From Flavobacterium sp. ACAM 123 (GTDB lineage Bacteria > Bacteroidota > Bacteroidia > Flavobacteriales > Flavobacteriaceae): a DNA stretch of 63,280 nt. The notes beneath the pieces are model-generated. The model worked only from the letters and a program-made list of their open reading frames with translations. It searched no databases and was not told the DNA's origin. Shown piece after piece: positions 35,924 through 45,579 of this stretch. The DNA is taken from positions 1 to 63,280 of the forward strand of contig NZ_AJXL01000007.1 in NCBI RefSeq assembly GCF_000264055.1. The letters are read 5' to 3'. The translations under genes and the position numbers were made by a program. Position 1 is the stretch's first letter; each line of letters starts with the position of its first letter.

Positions 35924-36388
35924 TTATATAACTGAAGTTTCCCAAACTCCATTTTTTCTAAACACTGTAAGGTTAAAAAAACTATTTCTTTTTATTATGG
36001 TCGGAATAATTTTAAAAGAGTAAGTAAAATTGTCTTGAATGACTAATTGCTTAATATATGTGATGTCAATTGTAAAATCATTTATTTCGTAGGCGCTTGT
36101 TTTATTTTTATTTTTTCTGGATTTAAAAGAATTTATTTGTAATCTGACGTCAGTTTCAATATTTTTTAATCCTGTTTTATTTTTAAATTCCATAAAAGAA
36201 ATTTCATTTTTAGGAATTGTTTCAACGATATTCTTATTTAAAGCTACTTTATCTTCAGTACATTTTATTGTTGAAATTGCTACGATTAATAATAAAAAAG
36301 TTTTTGTTAACCATTTTTTTGTTTTGCACTTTTCAAGCATCAGGTTAGGCTTGTTCTTCATGGTTTGTTGTTTGTTCATTTTTTTCAT
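35924..36388 (-). CDS. N-terminal exported part of the Tae4-like gene
   Basis: A 154-residue frame with a basic start, a hydrophobic signal segment (WLTKTFLLLIVAISTIKC, perhaps a lipobox) and a domain ending FNLTVFRKNGVWETSVI. It stops at TAA (35926-35924), and the next codon, ATG at 35923, continues in the same frame into the 417-residue toxin part. FNL..F.KNGVWETS followed by IPTDQNYKDL is a natural continuous sequence, so a single nonsense codon seems to have split one secreted polypeptide. Several Met at the 5' end (36388, 36361, 36340) make the start uncertain. Made alone, it would be an export domain without toxin. Confidence 0.7.
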   Translation of the reverse strand: MKKMNKQQTMKNKPNLMLEKCKTKKWLTKTFLLLIVAISTIKCTEDKVALNKNIVETIPKNEISFMEFKNKTGLKNIETDVRLQINSFKSRKNKNKTSAYEINDFTIDITYIKQLVIQDNFTYSFKIIPTIIKRNSFFNLTVFRKNGVWETSVI

Positions 36389-36499
36389 AAAATATTAGAT
36401 TAATTAGTTAAATATTAAAAAATATATACTAAGTTTTTTACAAAATTCATACTCGGTTTTAGTGATTTTTTATTGCTTTCGAAAAAAAGAATAGAGCAT

Positions 36500-37444
36500 C
36501 TAATTTTTTACCTCAAGTGCCAAGCGGCGGGTTTTTCTAATCGAATGATTTACCATATATAAACCAAAAATTGTTATTCCGCCTCCAATTGCAATCACCA
36601 TTGTAAGTGCTTCTCCAAAAATTAGAGCGCCTAACAGAACCGCCACAATTGGATTAATGTAAGCATAGATGCTATTTATTTCTGCCGGAAGATTTTGTAG
36701 CATGTAGATGTAGGCAATAAACGACAATACGGAGCCGATAATTACCAGGTAGGCAATGGACCACCAGGAAATTGCTGGAATTGACATTAAATTGACACCA
36801 CTCCCAGTTGCACCCGTAAAGGCAAAAAGAATCAAGCTTGAAATTAGCATTTGTAACCCTAGGCTAAAATAAGGGTTAAAAGTAGCCGCCTTTTTCTTAG
36901 TGTATAAACTTCCAAAAGCCCAACTAATCGTTGCGATAAAGGAAAGTAGAATTCCAAACCTGAAATCTGGTTGGAGAAAATCACTAAGATGATCATAGAA
37001 AATGACGCAAACACCGCTAAAACTGATTGTCAAGCCCAGAATAGCTAGCTTCGCTAATTTTTCACCCCTGAAAAAAGTAATAATAACAATCCATAACGGG
37101 AAAACAGCATTTAAAATGGCGCCTAAACCACTGCTGATGAATTTTACTCCCCAAGTGCTAAGCCCGTTGCTTAAGGCAAAATTAAGAATACTTAAAATGA
37201 TGATTGTTTTCCATTGCTTTCCCTTAGGCCAAGCCTCTTTTTTGTACATGAAAAAAGAAACGTAAAGGATACCACCTATAAATTGTCTAATTCCTGCTAG
37301 TTGCAATGCAGGCATGTGTCGCACTCCTTCTTTTGAAGCGATCCACGTAGTTCCCCAAAAAAAACAGACCCAGCATAAGGCTATTATTGGCATTCCGACA
37401 GCATTTATTTTGGTCGAAAAAGCACTAGTTATTTTAGATCTCAC
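36500..37444 (-). CDS. EamA/DMT family transporter
   Basis: A 314-residue inner-membrane protein with about ten helices in two EamA repeats (first about 15-150, second about 165-295). PALQLAGIRQFIGGILYV and INSIYAYINPIVAVLLGAL are typical of metabolite exporters of the drug/metabolite superfamily. The substrate is unknown. Its stop lies beyond a short gap from the toxin locus and its start abuts the 37446-38249 gene by 1 base, so those two are co-transcribed. Confidence 0.9.
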   Translation of the reverse strand: MRSKITSAFSTKINAVGMPIIALCWVCFFWGTTWIASKEGVRHMPALQLAGIRQFIGGILYVSFFMYKKEAWPKGKQWKTIIILSILNFALSNGLSTWGVKFISSGLGAILNAVFPLWIVIITFFRGEKLAKLAILGLTISFSGVCVIFYDHLSDFLQPDFRFGILLSFIATISWAFGSLYTKKKAATFNPYFSLGLQMLISSLILFAFTGATGSGVNLMSIPAISWWSIAYLVIIGSVLSFIAYIYMLQNLPAEINSIYAYINPIVAVLLGALIFGEALTMVIAIGGGITIFGLYMVNHSIRKTRRLALEVKN

Positions 37445-37445
37445 T

Positions 37446-38249
37446 TTATAGGTTGGTTATTGTAAAAGTATAATTAAGTTTTTCTACTAATTTATCCCCT
37501 AAAATGGTTTTTCCAACCGAGGGTTTATCGTGGTTGAACCTGGGTGGCACTAAATTTAATTCCACAGCTTTTTGAGTATAATACGCTTCGCGGGAAGGGT
37601 GTGCTGGAGCTGCTGCATTATAGGTTTCTCCCCAAGAATTATTTTCAATTATCCTAAGGATAATACCAATACAGTCCGTTTGATGGATCAAATTAATGGG
37701 CGCATCAGGATTTTCTAGACTTTCTCGGCCAGCTAAAAATTGGATTGGATTCCTATCTTCGCCAATTAATCCCCCAAAACGGAGTACTGTGGTCTTAAAA
37801 TGACTGTTACCTTTCAAAACACCTTCTACTATAGCCAATTGTTTTCCGCCTTCAGAATCAGGGTTTAGTACTGTTTCTTCGGTCACTTGGTCATTGTCCT
37901 CTCCATAAACCGAGGTTGAACTGATAAACAGAACATTTTCAATGTTCGATTTCTCGATAAATGGGATTAAGGTCTCGATTTTACCAACAAAGTTTTCTTT
38001 GTTGATTCCTCTTAATTTAGGTGGAATATCAATAATTAGAATGGTGCTGCCTTGTAAAAAGTCTTCGATTGCACCAGAAATACGATCAGCTTCAAGAGTA
38101 ATTACAAAAGGATGGATTCCGAACTTTTCTAAAATCGCAATTTTATCTGGAGAAGTCGTTGAGCCATTGACGCGAATCCCTTTCTCTAATACTGCTTTCG
38201 CCAAAGGGAAGCCTAACCAACCGCAACCTAAAATACTGATGTTTTTCAT
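37446..38249 (-). CDS. NAD(P)-binding SDR-like (YeeZ-type epimerase) protein
   Basis: About 267 residues from M at 38249. The Rossmann glycine motif GCGWLGFPLAK is at the N terminus, and SSTSVYGEDND carries the SDR active-site Ser and Tyr region. Similar proteins are annotated as NAD-dependent epimerase/dehydratase (YeeZ). I placed the start where the Rossmann strand begins; the longer frame adds 23 Cys- and Lys-rich residues that look non-coding. The substrate is not known. Confidence 0.87.
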   Translation of the reverse strand: MKNISILGCGWLGFPLAKAVLEKGIRVNGSTTSPDKIAILEKFGIHPFVITLEADRISGAIEDFLQGSTILIIDIPPKLRGINKENFVGKIETLIPFIEKSNIENVLFISSTSVYGEDNDQVTEETVLNPDSEGGKQLAIVEGVLKGNSHFKTTVLRFGGLIGEDRNPIQFLAGRESLENPDAPINLIHQTDCIGIILRIIENNSWGETYNAAAPAHPSREAYYTQKAVELNLVPPRFNHDKPSVGKTILGDKLVEKLNYTFTITNL

Positions 38250-38330
38250 TTTGATATCCTGTTTTTCAATAAATTTTAAGCAGCGTCGCAAGCAGTGACG
38301 GCAAATTGACTTATGCAAATTTGAGTAAAA

Positions 38331-40769
38331 TTATCTAACTTTTATAGTGTCATTTGCAATTATTACGTTTTCTTTTTTTTGAACATTGGAGTTTATTGAT
38401 GTTGCAACAACAGTTGTGTTTTGTGTCGCGTTTTCATTGCTGATTGGTTCAGCAGTCTGAAGGACTAATGTTGGTTTTATTCTTTGTTTGATAACGACGG
38501 CATCAGTCAGAACAAAAGGAGTAGGCATCATCCAGGAAGCTCTTTTTGTAATGGAGAACAAGGGGTTCTGTATTAAATCAAAGGAGCTCTCCATTAATTC
38601 CATATCAAAAACAGTTCTTATGTCGATGTTGAACTCCATTTCTAAAGGGGCATTATTTACTACATAATAACTCAATAGTTTCTTTCCTTTTCGATTAAAT
38701 TGGGTTCTTTTTTGATTGATATGAGTTGCGCCGTTAGCTCTTAAATTATAGAACACCATTTTTTTATTGGCAAAAATATCATAACGGTTTACCGCTCGGT
38801 TGGGAGAGACTCGAAGTTTTAAATACCTTTTATTTCCTGCAATACTGTCTTTCAAGAATTCGACGGTAGGTCTCTGGAGTTCTTTTTTTGGAGCAGGTGC
38901 AGCATACGTAAAGCCCGAATTGTATTTGCTGAACAAGGGAGTTTGATTTAAAATGGTAGCGGGTTTCGGATTTTCGCCTAAATATTCTTTGGTCCAGGGA
39001 TCAAGATTAACATCATAAGTTACCCAGGTTGCCTTATCTGTATCGGCATTATAGATGTATAGTAAACTGTTTGGTTTTGCTTTTCCTTCTTCATAACCGG
39101 ATTCGTAATGTGCTTTCGCGAAAAAGCCAATTGAGATCAGTAAAAGAAGTACGGACCACAACCATTTTTTAGTGAAATAACCAAAAACAAGGAATAGCAG
39201 CCCAAAAGTCAAAACAGTGAGAAGTGCACTTCCAAATAGTACTTTTAATCCCAAGCCTATTGGTAACATTTGAATAAACGGAACTAACAGCAGCAAGGCA
39301 GGAATGCTGAAAATAAGGTTTAGTGCTGTATTGACCTTTTGAGTAACGATATAGTAGCCAAACAGGAATAGTCCACAATAAACAGGAATAATTAGAAAAC
39401 CAGCACCTTTGAGGTAAATGGCTAATATCAGGTTAAGGATTAACCAAATAAACAAAGGAGCCACATAGTGATTTACCGCGACTTTTTTAGAAGCAGAACG
39501 GCTATAAAAAAATAGAGTTATTGCACAAGCAAGAAACACAAAAGCAGCAATGTAGGCGTGACCATTATAGGTAAAACCATTTAGTAGATCATTATATTGA
39601 GTATAGAGTAGTAATAATCCTTTCCAACCAAGAAAAGTAATCAGTCCAGTGGAAATCAAGGAGCCTAAGAAGGGTATGAAGCCTCTTAGAATTCTTTGGA
39701 ATGTTAGTATTTTCTTAGCAAGTCCTATGAAAACAAGAAAAAGAAAGAGTATCAAGGCTAAAATAGCCATTGGTAAAACCCAGCTAAAAGGATAACTTAT
39801 AAAGGTAAAAGGGATAGTGAAGTAGACATAGTCCTCATTAGATTTTGTTGTGTTCAAATCAGCATTCGAGAAGTACTTCAATAAAGGCATTAAATATGTT
39901 CCTTGGTGGGCCAATGTGTTTTTATTTAGATGATTGATGTCATCTTGGGCGTTATGGTAGTTGTAATGGTCGTCTATAAATGCAAAGTTGTAGCCTTGAA
40001 TGTTCTTTTGTTCTCTAAAAACAGTTAAGTCAGTATCGTTGGGAAGCATTTTATAAATACTGTACATCAAGGAGTTTGATACTGGAAAAGTAGTATTTGC
40101 TGCAGCAAATTCTTTAACAAGCCCCCCATTTCCTCCATTTGTTTCCATTAACATATAACTTGGTCCAGAAGTACCGCGGGCTTCAAAATTAAGAACTAGT
40201 CCCACTTCTTTTGCCCAATTGTGCTGGGTTGTAAAAAGAGCCGCTCCATTTAATCCTAATTCTTCCGCATCCGAAAACAGAATAATAATATCATTTTTAT
40301 GTGCTTTTTTAGTATACAAAAAGGCGCGAACGCTTTCTAAGATTGTTGCTACTCCAGAGCCGGCATCGCTCGCGCCATGGGAGTAGGAATGAGGAGCGCT
40401 ATCGTAATGAGAAAGTAGTAGTAGGGCTTTAGAATTATTAGAAGTTCCCTCTATCTTAGCCAAAACATTTCGTGACTTTACTAAATTTCCCCACTCGGTC
40501 AAAGTATATCCTTCTTGTATGGAAGTTTGTAGTCCTAAATTTTGTAGTTCTTTTTGTAGATAAATAGCAACCTTATCGTGATTTTGAGAACCAACAAAGT
40601 GCGGTTGTTTCGAGATTGCTTTTACTTTATCTAAGGCTCTTTCAGTTGAAAATTCAGAAAGAAGTACTCCGTCATCTGAAGTCCACTGTGGCATCATGGT
40701 AAGGAAGAGCACAGCTAAAATTGCTATAATAAAAGTGACGGCAAAAAGAGAGGGAAGACTTTTTTTCAT
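38331..40769 (-). CDS. M28 family peptidase with C-terminal membrane domain
   Basis: An 812-residue protein. An N-terminal membrane anchor (about 10-27) is followed by a zinc aminopeptidase domain of M28 type (about 85-310) with LLLSHYDSAP, GASDAGSGVATILE and FSDAEELGLNGA, which supply the metal ligands and catalytic Glu. About seven to eight helices (about 330-560) and an extracytoplasmic tail of 250 residues follow. The build resembles the Bacteroidota homologues of vacuolar and ER M28 peptidases. It likely trims peptides at the cell envelope. Confidence 0.9.
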   Translation of the reverse strand: MKKSLPSLFAVTFIIAILAVLFLTMMPQWTSDDGVLLSEFSTERALDKVKAISKQPHFVGSQNHDKVAIYLQKELQNLGLQTSIQEGYTLTEWGNLVKSRNVLAKIEGTSNNSKALLLLSHYDSAPHSYSHGASDAGSGVATILESVRAFLYTKKAHKNDIIILFSDAEELGLNGAALFTTQHNWAKEVGLVLNFEARGTSGPSYMLMETNGGNGGLVKEFAAANTTFPVSNSLMYSIYKMLPNDTDLTVFREQKNIQGYNFAFIDDHYNYHNAQDDINHLNKNTLAHQGTYLMPLLKYFSNADLNTTKSNEDYVYFTIPFTFISYPFSWVLPMAILALILFLFLVFIGLAKKILTFQRILRGFIPFLGSLISTGLITFLGWKGLLLLYTQYNDLLNGFTYNGHAYIAAFVFLACAITLFFYSRSASKKVAVNHYVAPLFIWLILNLILAIYLKGAGFLIIPVYCGLFLFGYYIVTQKVNTALNLIFSIPALLLLVPFIQMLPIGLGLKVLFGSALLTVLTFGLLFLVFGYFTKKWLWSVLLLLISIGFFAKAHYESGYEEGKAKPNSLLYIYNADTDKATWVTYDVNLDPWTKEYLGENPKPATILNQTPLFSKYNSGFTYAAPAPKKELQRPTVEFLKDSIAGNKRYLKLRVSPNRAVNRYDIFANKKMVFYNLRANGATHINQKRTQFNRKGKKLLSYYVVNNAPLEMEFNIDIRTVFDMELMESSFDLIQNPLFSITKRASWMMPTPFVLTDAVVIKQRIKPTLVLQTAEPISNENATQNTTVVATSINSNVQKKENVIIANDTIKVR

Positions 40770-40793
40770 ATTTGGGAGATTGGGGGCGCGGGA

Positions 40794-41141
40794 TTAAGTG
40801 TCTTTTTTGACTAATATATAGAAATCATTGTCCAACAGCATATAACCTTGGTCGTACAAAAAATAGTAGGTATTTCCTGTTTTGGTTTTAAGTATGTTAG
40901 TAAAAAATTCAAAATCAAAACCTTTGCTCAGTAATTTCGTTCGGTTTGTCTTTGATTTTCCCTCGAGATTAAGTTCTGATAGAATGCGATAATTTTTGCG
41001 CAACTTGTTATTAGTGTTGCGCATGTAATTATTACTGTCTTTGTTTATTTTATTGTTATAGGCGTTGCGGCAACCGTCGCTGCAGAATTTTTTATCCTCG
41101 CGACCCACAATTTTATCGGCACATTCTAAACAATTTTTCAT
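40794..41141 (-). CDS. Small zinc-ribbon protein
   Basis: About 115 residues. The N terminus MKNCLECADKIVGREDKKFC-SDGCRNAY has two Cys pairs for a zinc finger, then a basic Asn/Lys-rich stretch and a C-terminal domain ending YILVKKDT. It starts at the TGATG junction with the nitrilase-type gene (1-base overlap), so the two are translationally coupled. Function unknown; nucleic-acid or protein contact is plausible. Confidence 0.8.
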   Translation of the reverse strand: MKNCLECADKIVGREDKKFCSDGCRNAYNNKINKDSNNYMRNTNNKLRKNYRILSELNLEGKSKTNRTKLLSKGFDFEFFTNILKTKTGNTYYFLYDQGYMLLDNDFYILVKKDT

Positions 41142-42667
41142 CACTTCATTTTTTTCAAACTATACAAGTCGTGTCTTCGGTCCTTCATGGTGTTTACACT
41201 TCCGTGCTCGTGCAGCTCTTTCAGTAAATTAATATCGACATCAACAATTAAAGTCATTTCTGTGTTGGGCGTTGCTTCGGCTTTAATTCCATTACTTGGG
41301 AAGGCGAAATCTGAAGGGGTGTAAACAGCCGCTTGTGCATATTGGATATCCATATTGTTTACTTTTGGTAAATTCCCAACACAACCTGCAATGGCCACAT
41401 AACATTCGTTTTCAATAGCTCTGGCTTGTGCGCAATGCTTTACACGTGTATAGCCGTTTTGAGTATCTGTTAAGAAAGGAACGAATAAAATATTCATACC
41501 TTGGTCTGCCATGAGACGAGAAAGCTCTGGAAATTCCACATCGTAACAAATTACAATCCCTATTTTTCCACAATCGGTGTCGAAGGTTTGAATAGTATCT
41601 CCGCCCGTAATTCCCCAATGGAAAACCTCGTTTGGTGTAATATGAATTTTACGATACATTTCGTTTGTGCCGTCACGCTTGCAAAGAAAACCGACATTAT
41701 ACACATGTTCATTTTCTATGAAAGGCATGCTTCCCGTGATGATATTGATGTTGTATGAGATAGCAAATTCTTGGAATTTTAATTTAACGGCTTCGGTATG
41801 TTTTGCCAATTCTCTAATTGCTTCCGCCTCTGATAAGTGATTGAAGTCAGCCATTAGCGGTGCTGTAAAAAATTCTGGAAATAGGGCAAAATCACTACCG
41901 TAACCAGAAACAGTATCGATAAAAAATTCGGCTTGGTCAAAAAGAGCATCCAAATTAGTTAAGGAACGCATTTGCCATTGGATTAATCCAAGTCGTACCA
42001 CACTTTTTGTAGTGTTGATTAATTTAGGGCTATCGTCATAGTAAATATTATTCCATTCTAATAACACGGCATATTCTAAGGACTCCGTGTCACCTTCCAG
42101 ATAATTTTTAAGTACACGAAGCTCATGAAAATCGTTACTTAGCTGAAATGATAAAACAGGATCGTAGACTTCTTTTTTCTTTACTTTTTCGATATAAACT
42201 TTAGGAGTGATTTCGTCTTTAAATTTTCCGTAATTGGGAATTCTACCCGCAAAAATGATAGATTTCAGATTTAATTGCTCGCATAATTCTTTTCTAACGT
42301 CATATAAACGACGACCCAATCGAAGTCCGCGATATTTAGGATTAATAAAAACATCAATTCCGTATAGAACCTCCCCATTGGGATTATGAGTTGAAAACGT
42401 AAAGTTTCCAGTTACGGCGTTGTAAGAACGTGTTTTAAAAGCGAAATCTTCCGTAACTAATAAAGATAGTGCTGAACCAACCACAATTCCATCTACTACG
42501 ATCACCAATTGTCCTTCAGGAAATTTTTGTAATAGAAGTTCAATTTGATCTTCTCTCCAAAATGACTCCTCCATTTCTGGATAGGATTCAATCATGGACT
42601 TTTTTAATTGTTTGTAATCTTCAATTTGTAGATTGCGTAATTCTATTGATTTAATATTTGCTGGCAT
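41141..42667 (-). CDS. Fused GNAT acetyltransferase / carbon-nitrogen hydrolase
   Basis: Residues about 1-200 are a GNAT domain (GQLVIVVDGIVVGSALSL, then PKYRGLRLGRRLYDVRKEL as acetyl-CoA loop). Residues about 225-500 are a nitrilase-superfamily amidohydrolase with catalytic triad Glu (FALFPEFFTAPLM), Lys (MYRKIHITPNE) and Cys (VICYDVEFPELSR). Such two-domain proteins occur widely in Bacteroidota; their substrates are unclear. I start at MPANIKSI (42667), 17 codons inside the longer frame, because the GNAT domain begins there. The zinc-ribbon gene follows with overlap. Confidence 0.92.
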   Translation of the reverse strand: MPANIKSIELRNLQIEDYKQLKKSMIESYPEMEESFWREDQIELLLQKFPEGQLVIVVDGIVVGSALSLLVTEDFAFKTRSYNAVTGNFTFSTHNPNGEVLYGIDVFINPKYRGLRLGRRLYDVRKELCEQLNLKSIIFAGRIPNYGKFKDEITPKVYIEKVKKKEVYDPVLSFQLSNDFHELRVLKNYLEGDTESLEYAVLLEWNNIYYDDSPKLINTTKSVVRLGLIQWQMRSLTNLDALFDQAEFFIDTVSGYGSDFALFPEFFTAPLMADFNHLSEAEAIRELAKHTEAVKLKFQEFAISYNINIITGSMPFIENEHVYNVGFLCKRDGTNEMYRKIHITPNEVFHWGITGGDTIQTFDTDCGKIGIVICYDVEFPELSRLMADQGMNILFVPFLTDTQNGYTRVKHCAQARAIENECYVAIAGCVGNLPKVNNMDIQYAQAAVYTPSDFAFPSNGIKAEATPNTEMTLIVDVDINLLKELHEHGSVNTMKDRRHDLYSLKKMK

Positions 42668-42859
42668 AAAGGACTTTAAATTTTCGGCTAAGGTAGTAAA
42701 AATAATATCCGTTTTCAAACGGTTACAAGTATTTACATCCGAAAGTAATTGAACGTTAACCGAATAAATTTCTCCAAACCTATAATCTTTGCAATGTCGA
42801 AATCAAATAACAATCGGCAGGAGTTTTAAACTAACAATAACATTTAAATTTTACACGCC

Positions 42860-43192
42860 ATGAATGCATTAAGAAACAAAGTACAGTTAATAGGACACTT
42901 AGGGAATGATCCTGAAATCAAAAATTTTGATGGAGGAAAGAAATTAGCCAATTTTACATTAGCAACTAATGAGAGCTACAAAAATGACAAAGGAGAAAAA
43001 GTCGAGGAAACGCAATGGCATCGATTAGTTGCCTGGGGGAAAACGGCTGACGTGATAGAGAAATTCGTAACTAAGGGAAAAGAAATTGCAATAGAAGGCA
43101 AGTTAACACATAGGAGTTATGATGACAAAAATGGGGAGAAGCGCTATTTTACAGAGGTTGTTGTTACAGAGGTTCTTTTATTAGGGAAATAA
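42860..43192 (+). CDS. ssb: Single-stranded DNA-binding protein (short)
   Basis: A 110-residue OB-fold protein. NKVQLIGHLGNDPEIK at the start and WHRLVAWGKTADVIEKFVTKGK in the middle are classical SSB motifs. It ends right after the OB fold and lacks the acidic C-terminal tip used by SSB to recruit partners, so it may be a second, specialised SSB and not the replicative one. It is divergently oriented from the GNAT-nitrilase gene, monocistronic, and followed by a terminator. Confidence 0.92.
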   Translation: MNALRNKVQLIGHLGNDPEIKNFDGGKKLANFTLATNESYKNDKGEKVEETQWHRLVAWGKTADVIEKFVTKGKEIAIEGKLTHRSYDDKNGEKRYFTEVVVTEVLLLGK

Positions 43193-43196
43193 AAAA

Positions 43197-43246
43197 AGGT
43201 ACTAATTGCACGGATTACTTAAAAAGAGTTCGTGCAATTTACTTTT
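43197..43246 (+). terminator. Intrinsic terminator after ssb
   Basis: ATTGCACG / CGTGCAAT arms with an 18-base loop, ending in TTTACTTTTT, begin 4 bases after the ssb stop. Confidence 0.65.
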
Positions 43247-43523
43247 TCAATTTTTAAACGATAACCACTAAGGTTCTACTTCTAAGATGCGCTTAAGAGT
43301 ATTCTACTTAGATTAAAAGCGAATAATTGAATTTAAGATTATGTATGTGTGGCATTTTAGTTAATTTCTACACATTAAATCAAAAATCAGATTGATGTTT
43401 TTTTTATATCAGCTGTTCCATATTTAGTTGTTATTTCAAAACTATAATTCGAAACTAAATAGCTATTAGCCCAAATAAAAAGATCATTAGAATAAAAGTT
43501 ATTAGTTCTAGTTTCAGTTGCTT
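43247..43523. other. Intergenic stretch without features
   Basis: AT-rich DNA between convergent genes. No frame, hairpin or repeat family member was seen. Confidence 0.5.
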
Positions 43524-44423
43524 TTAGAATATGTTTTTGGCAACTCTATAAGTATTGGCGTGAGCTTCGATGATAGTTTTTATATCAGGAGAGTAGCCAC
43601 CGCCCATTGAAACTTGGATTGGAATTTGGTATTGTGAACAAAATTCGAAAACCAATTCGTCTCTTTTTTTACAGCCCTCAAGTGAGCAACTTAATTTGCC
43701 TAGTTTATCAGAGGCCAAAATATCAACGCCAGCTAAATAAAAGATGAAATCGGGTTTTTCAGATTCAATTAATTTAGGTATCACAGTTGAGATTACTTTA
43801 AGAAACTCTTCATCAGATGTATTGTCATCAAAGGCAATGTCTAAGTCAGAAGTTTCTTTTTTGAATGGGTAATTGGTTTTGCCATGTGTCGAAAAGGTAA
43901 ATACATTAGAATTTCCAGTGAAAATTTCAGCAGTTCCATTTCCCTGATGTACATCCAAATCGATAATAAGAATCTTTTTTGCAAGTTTATTGTCTAATAA
44001 AAATTGAGCCGCAATCGCTTGGTCATTTAACAAACAAAAAGCTTCGCCATGAGTGGAGTAAGCATGATGTGTGCCTCCCGCAATATTAAAAGAAACTTTT
44101 GTGTCAAAAGATTTTTTAGCGCAAATGATTGTTCCTTGTGCAATTCTTAATTCACGTTCAACAAGTTCTTTTGAAAGAGGAAATCCAATCTTCCTTGCCG
44201 CCTTTGAATCTAGAGTTAATTGAATTAGATCATTTACATACTCTTGTTTATGAATCGCTAAAACAGGACGTAAATCACAAATTTCGGGTTCGAAAAAGTT
44301 AGCTTGGAAAGCTGTTCCTTCATGTACTAATTGTTGAGGAAGTAATTCATATTTCAACATTGGAAATCGATGCCCTTCTGGCAAAGGATGCTGATATATA
44401 GGATGAAAAGCAATTGGAAACAT
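43524..44423 (-). CDS. Histone deacetylase-superfamily deacetylase (class II-like)
   Basis: A 299-residue zinc amidohydrolase of the arginase/deacetylase fold. The motifs GGTHHAYSTHGEAFC (active-site His pair), DLDVHQGNGTAE (zinc Asp/His) and AGVDILASDKLG (second zinc Asp) are all present. Bacterial members remove acetyl groups from small amines (acetoin, polyamines) or proteins. No neighbour gives a substrate. It stands alone. Confidence 0.92.
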   Translation of the reverse strand: MFPIAFHPIYQHPLPEGHRFPMLKYELLPQQLVHEGTAFQANFFEPEICDLRPVLAIHKQEYVNDLIQLTLDSKAARKIGFPLSKELVERELRIAQGTIICAKKSFDTKVSFNIAGGTHHAYSTHGEAFCLLNDQAIAAQFLLDNKLAKKILIIDLDVHQGNGTAEIFTGNSNVFTFSTHGKTNYPFKKETSDLDIAFDDNTSDEEFLKVISTVIPKLIESEKPDFIFYLAGVDILASDKLGKLSCSLEGCKKRDELVFEFCSQYQIPIQVSMGGGYSPDIKTIIEAHANTYRVAKNIF

Positions 44424-44782
44424 AATAATTATTTTGAAATAGTTAAAAATGTAAGAATAGCAATAAAGGTACTAAAGTTAATATACTGTAACGTAGTATT
44501 AATTTTATTCGCGGTAATATGTGAGAGGAAATGTGTTATTACAAGTGTTTGCTTCTGCGTGAATCGGTGACTTGATATAGCTCTCTGCTTCCGTATGTCT
44601 AAAGTTTTAAATTACGCCACGAAATCTATTGATGATAAAGTCAATCCTACTACTCAGATAGTTTTATCCCGTATTACTAGGATAATTTTCGCTGCTAAGT
44701 AGGATTTCTTCAATTTTGAAAATAATTATTTTAAAATATGAATCACTTTTTTCAGTAACAGAGAATATTTCCAGGATAGTTT
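44424..44782. other. Intergenic stretch without features
   Basis: About 360 bases between two minus-strand genes. I found no coding frame, repeat copy or convincing hairpin. Confidence 0.5.
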
Positions 44783-45412
44783 CTACTGATTCATAATTTC
44801 TTGAAAATAATCTATAAATTGTCCTAGATGTAACCCGTCCAATAATCCGTGGTGTACGTGAATTGACATGGGCATCGTTCTTTTTCCATTTTCTGAAACC
44901 GTCATTTTACCAAAAGAAATTTTCGGGCAGCTATCTGGAAAAGTATAGCTTCTCGCATGGGATAAGGAAGTAAAATTTAACCAAGGTATTGCCGAAAAGT
45001 GAATCACGTTATCGCTTTCAAATGTTCGTGTAAAAAGTCCGGTAGTACTTTGGATACGTTCTATTTCCTGTAAAGCGATTTCTGTAAAGCGATCAAAATC
45101 GGGATCGTAATGTAGTAGGGAAAAGCCAAATGTTCCATCCTCACGGCCTATTGTTGCCGAGGCATCAACGCGGTCGCAGATGTATATCCTATCCTCTGAA
45201 ATCCGATAGCGAAAAGCTTCGTTGGCGTTGACTGAAACTAGTGTTTTATGCAGATAATAGATAAAGAAGGAAACTCCAAGCGCTTTTGATTTATTATAGG
45301 CGTTAGTGCAGTCGATTTCTACCGTGGCGCCAAAGAAAGGTTCTTCAAATTGTTTAAAAAAATGGAAATGCTCTTTTCTGGGCCAATTATCAAGATCTAA
45401 AAGTGTTTTCAA
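44783..45412 (-). CDS. Chloramphenicol acetyltransferase-like acyltransferase
   Basis: A 209-residue protein of the type A CAT fold. The catalytic HHxxxDG motif is in SIHVHHGLLDGLHLGQF near the C terminus, and the substrate pocket strand WLNFTSLSHARS is in the middle. Length and pattern match CatA-like enzymes. Many flavobacterial members are chromosomal with unknown acceptor, so resistance to chloramphenicol cannot be assumed. Confidence 0.88.
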   Translation of the reverse strand: MKTLLDLDNWPRKEHFHFFKQFEEPFFGATVEIDCTNAYNKSKALGVSFFIYYLHKTLVSVNANEAFRYRISEDRIYICDRVDASATIGREDGTFGFSLLHYDPDFDRFTEIALQEIERIQSTTGLFTRTFESDNVIHFSAIPWLNFTSLSHARSYTFPDSCPKISFGKMTVSENGKRTMPMSIHVHHGLLDGLHLGQFIDYFQEIMNQ

Positions 45413-45579
45413 GGTTTTCGTAACTTTATATATTGGTCAAAAGTACAGCTATTCCTTTAATTTATAAACTCATTTAGTGATAGATTAGTGAAGAAAGTAA
45501 TGAAATAGAGTAAGCCGTTTGTTGTATTTCTTTTGAGTTAAATGAAAGAGGGATTCAGATCAAAAAATGGGATATAAAA

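Noticed and set aside
44783-45412. Chloramphenicol resistance gene
   Set aside because: The fold is right but many chromosomal CAT-like proteins in flavobacteria have no proven drug activity. No mobile context is seen.
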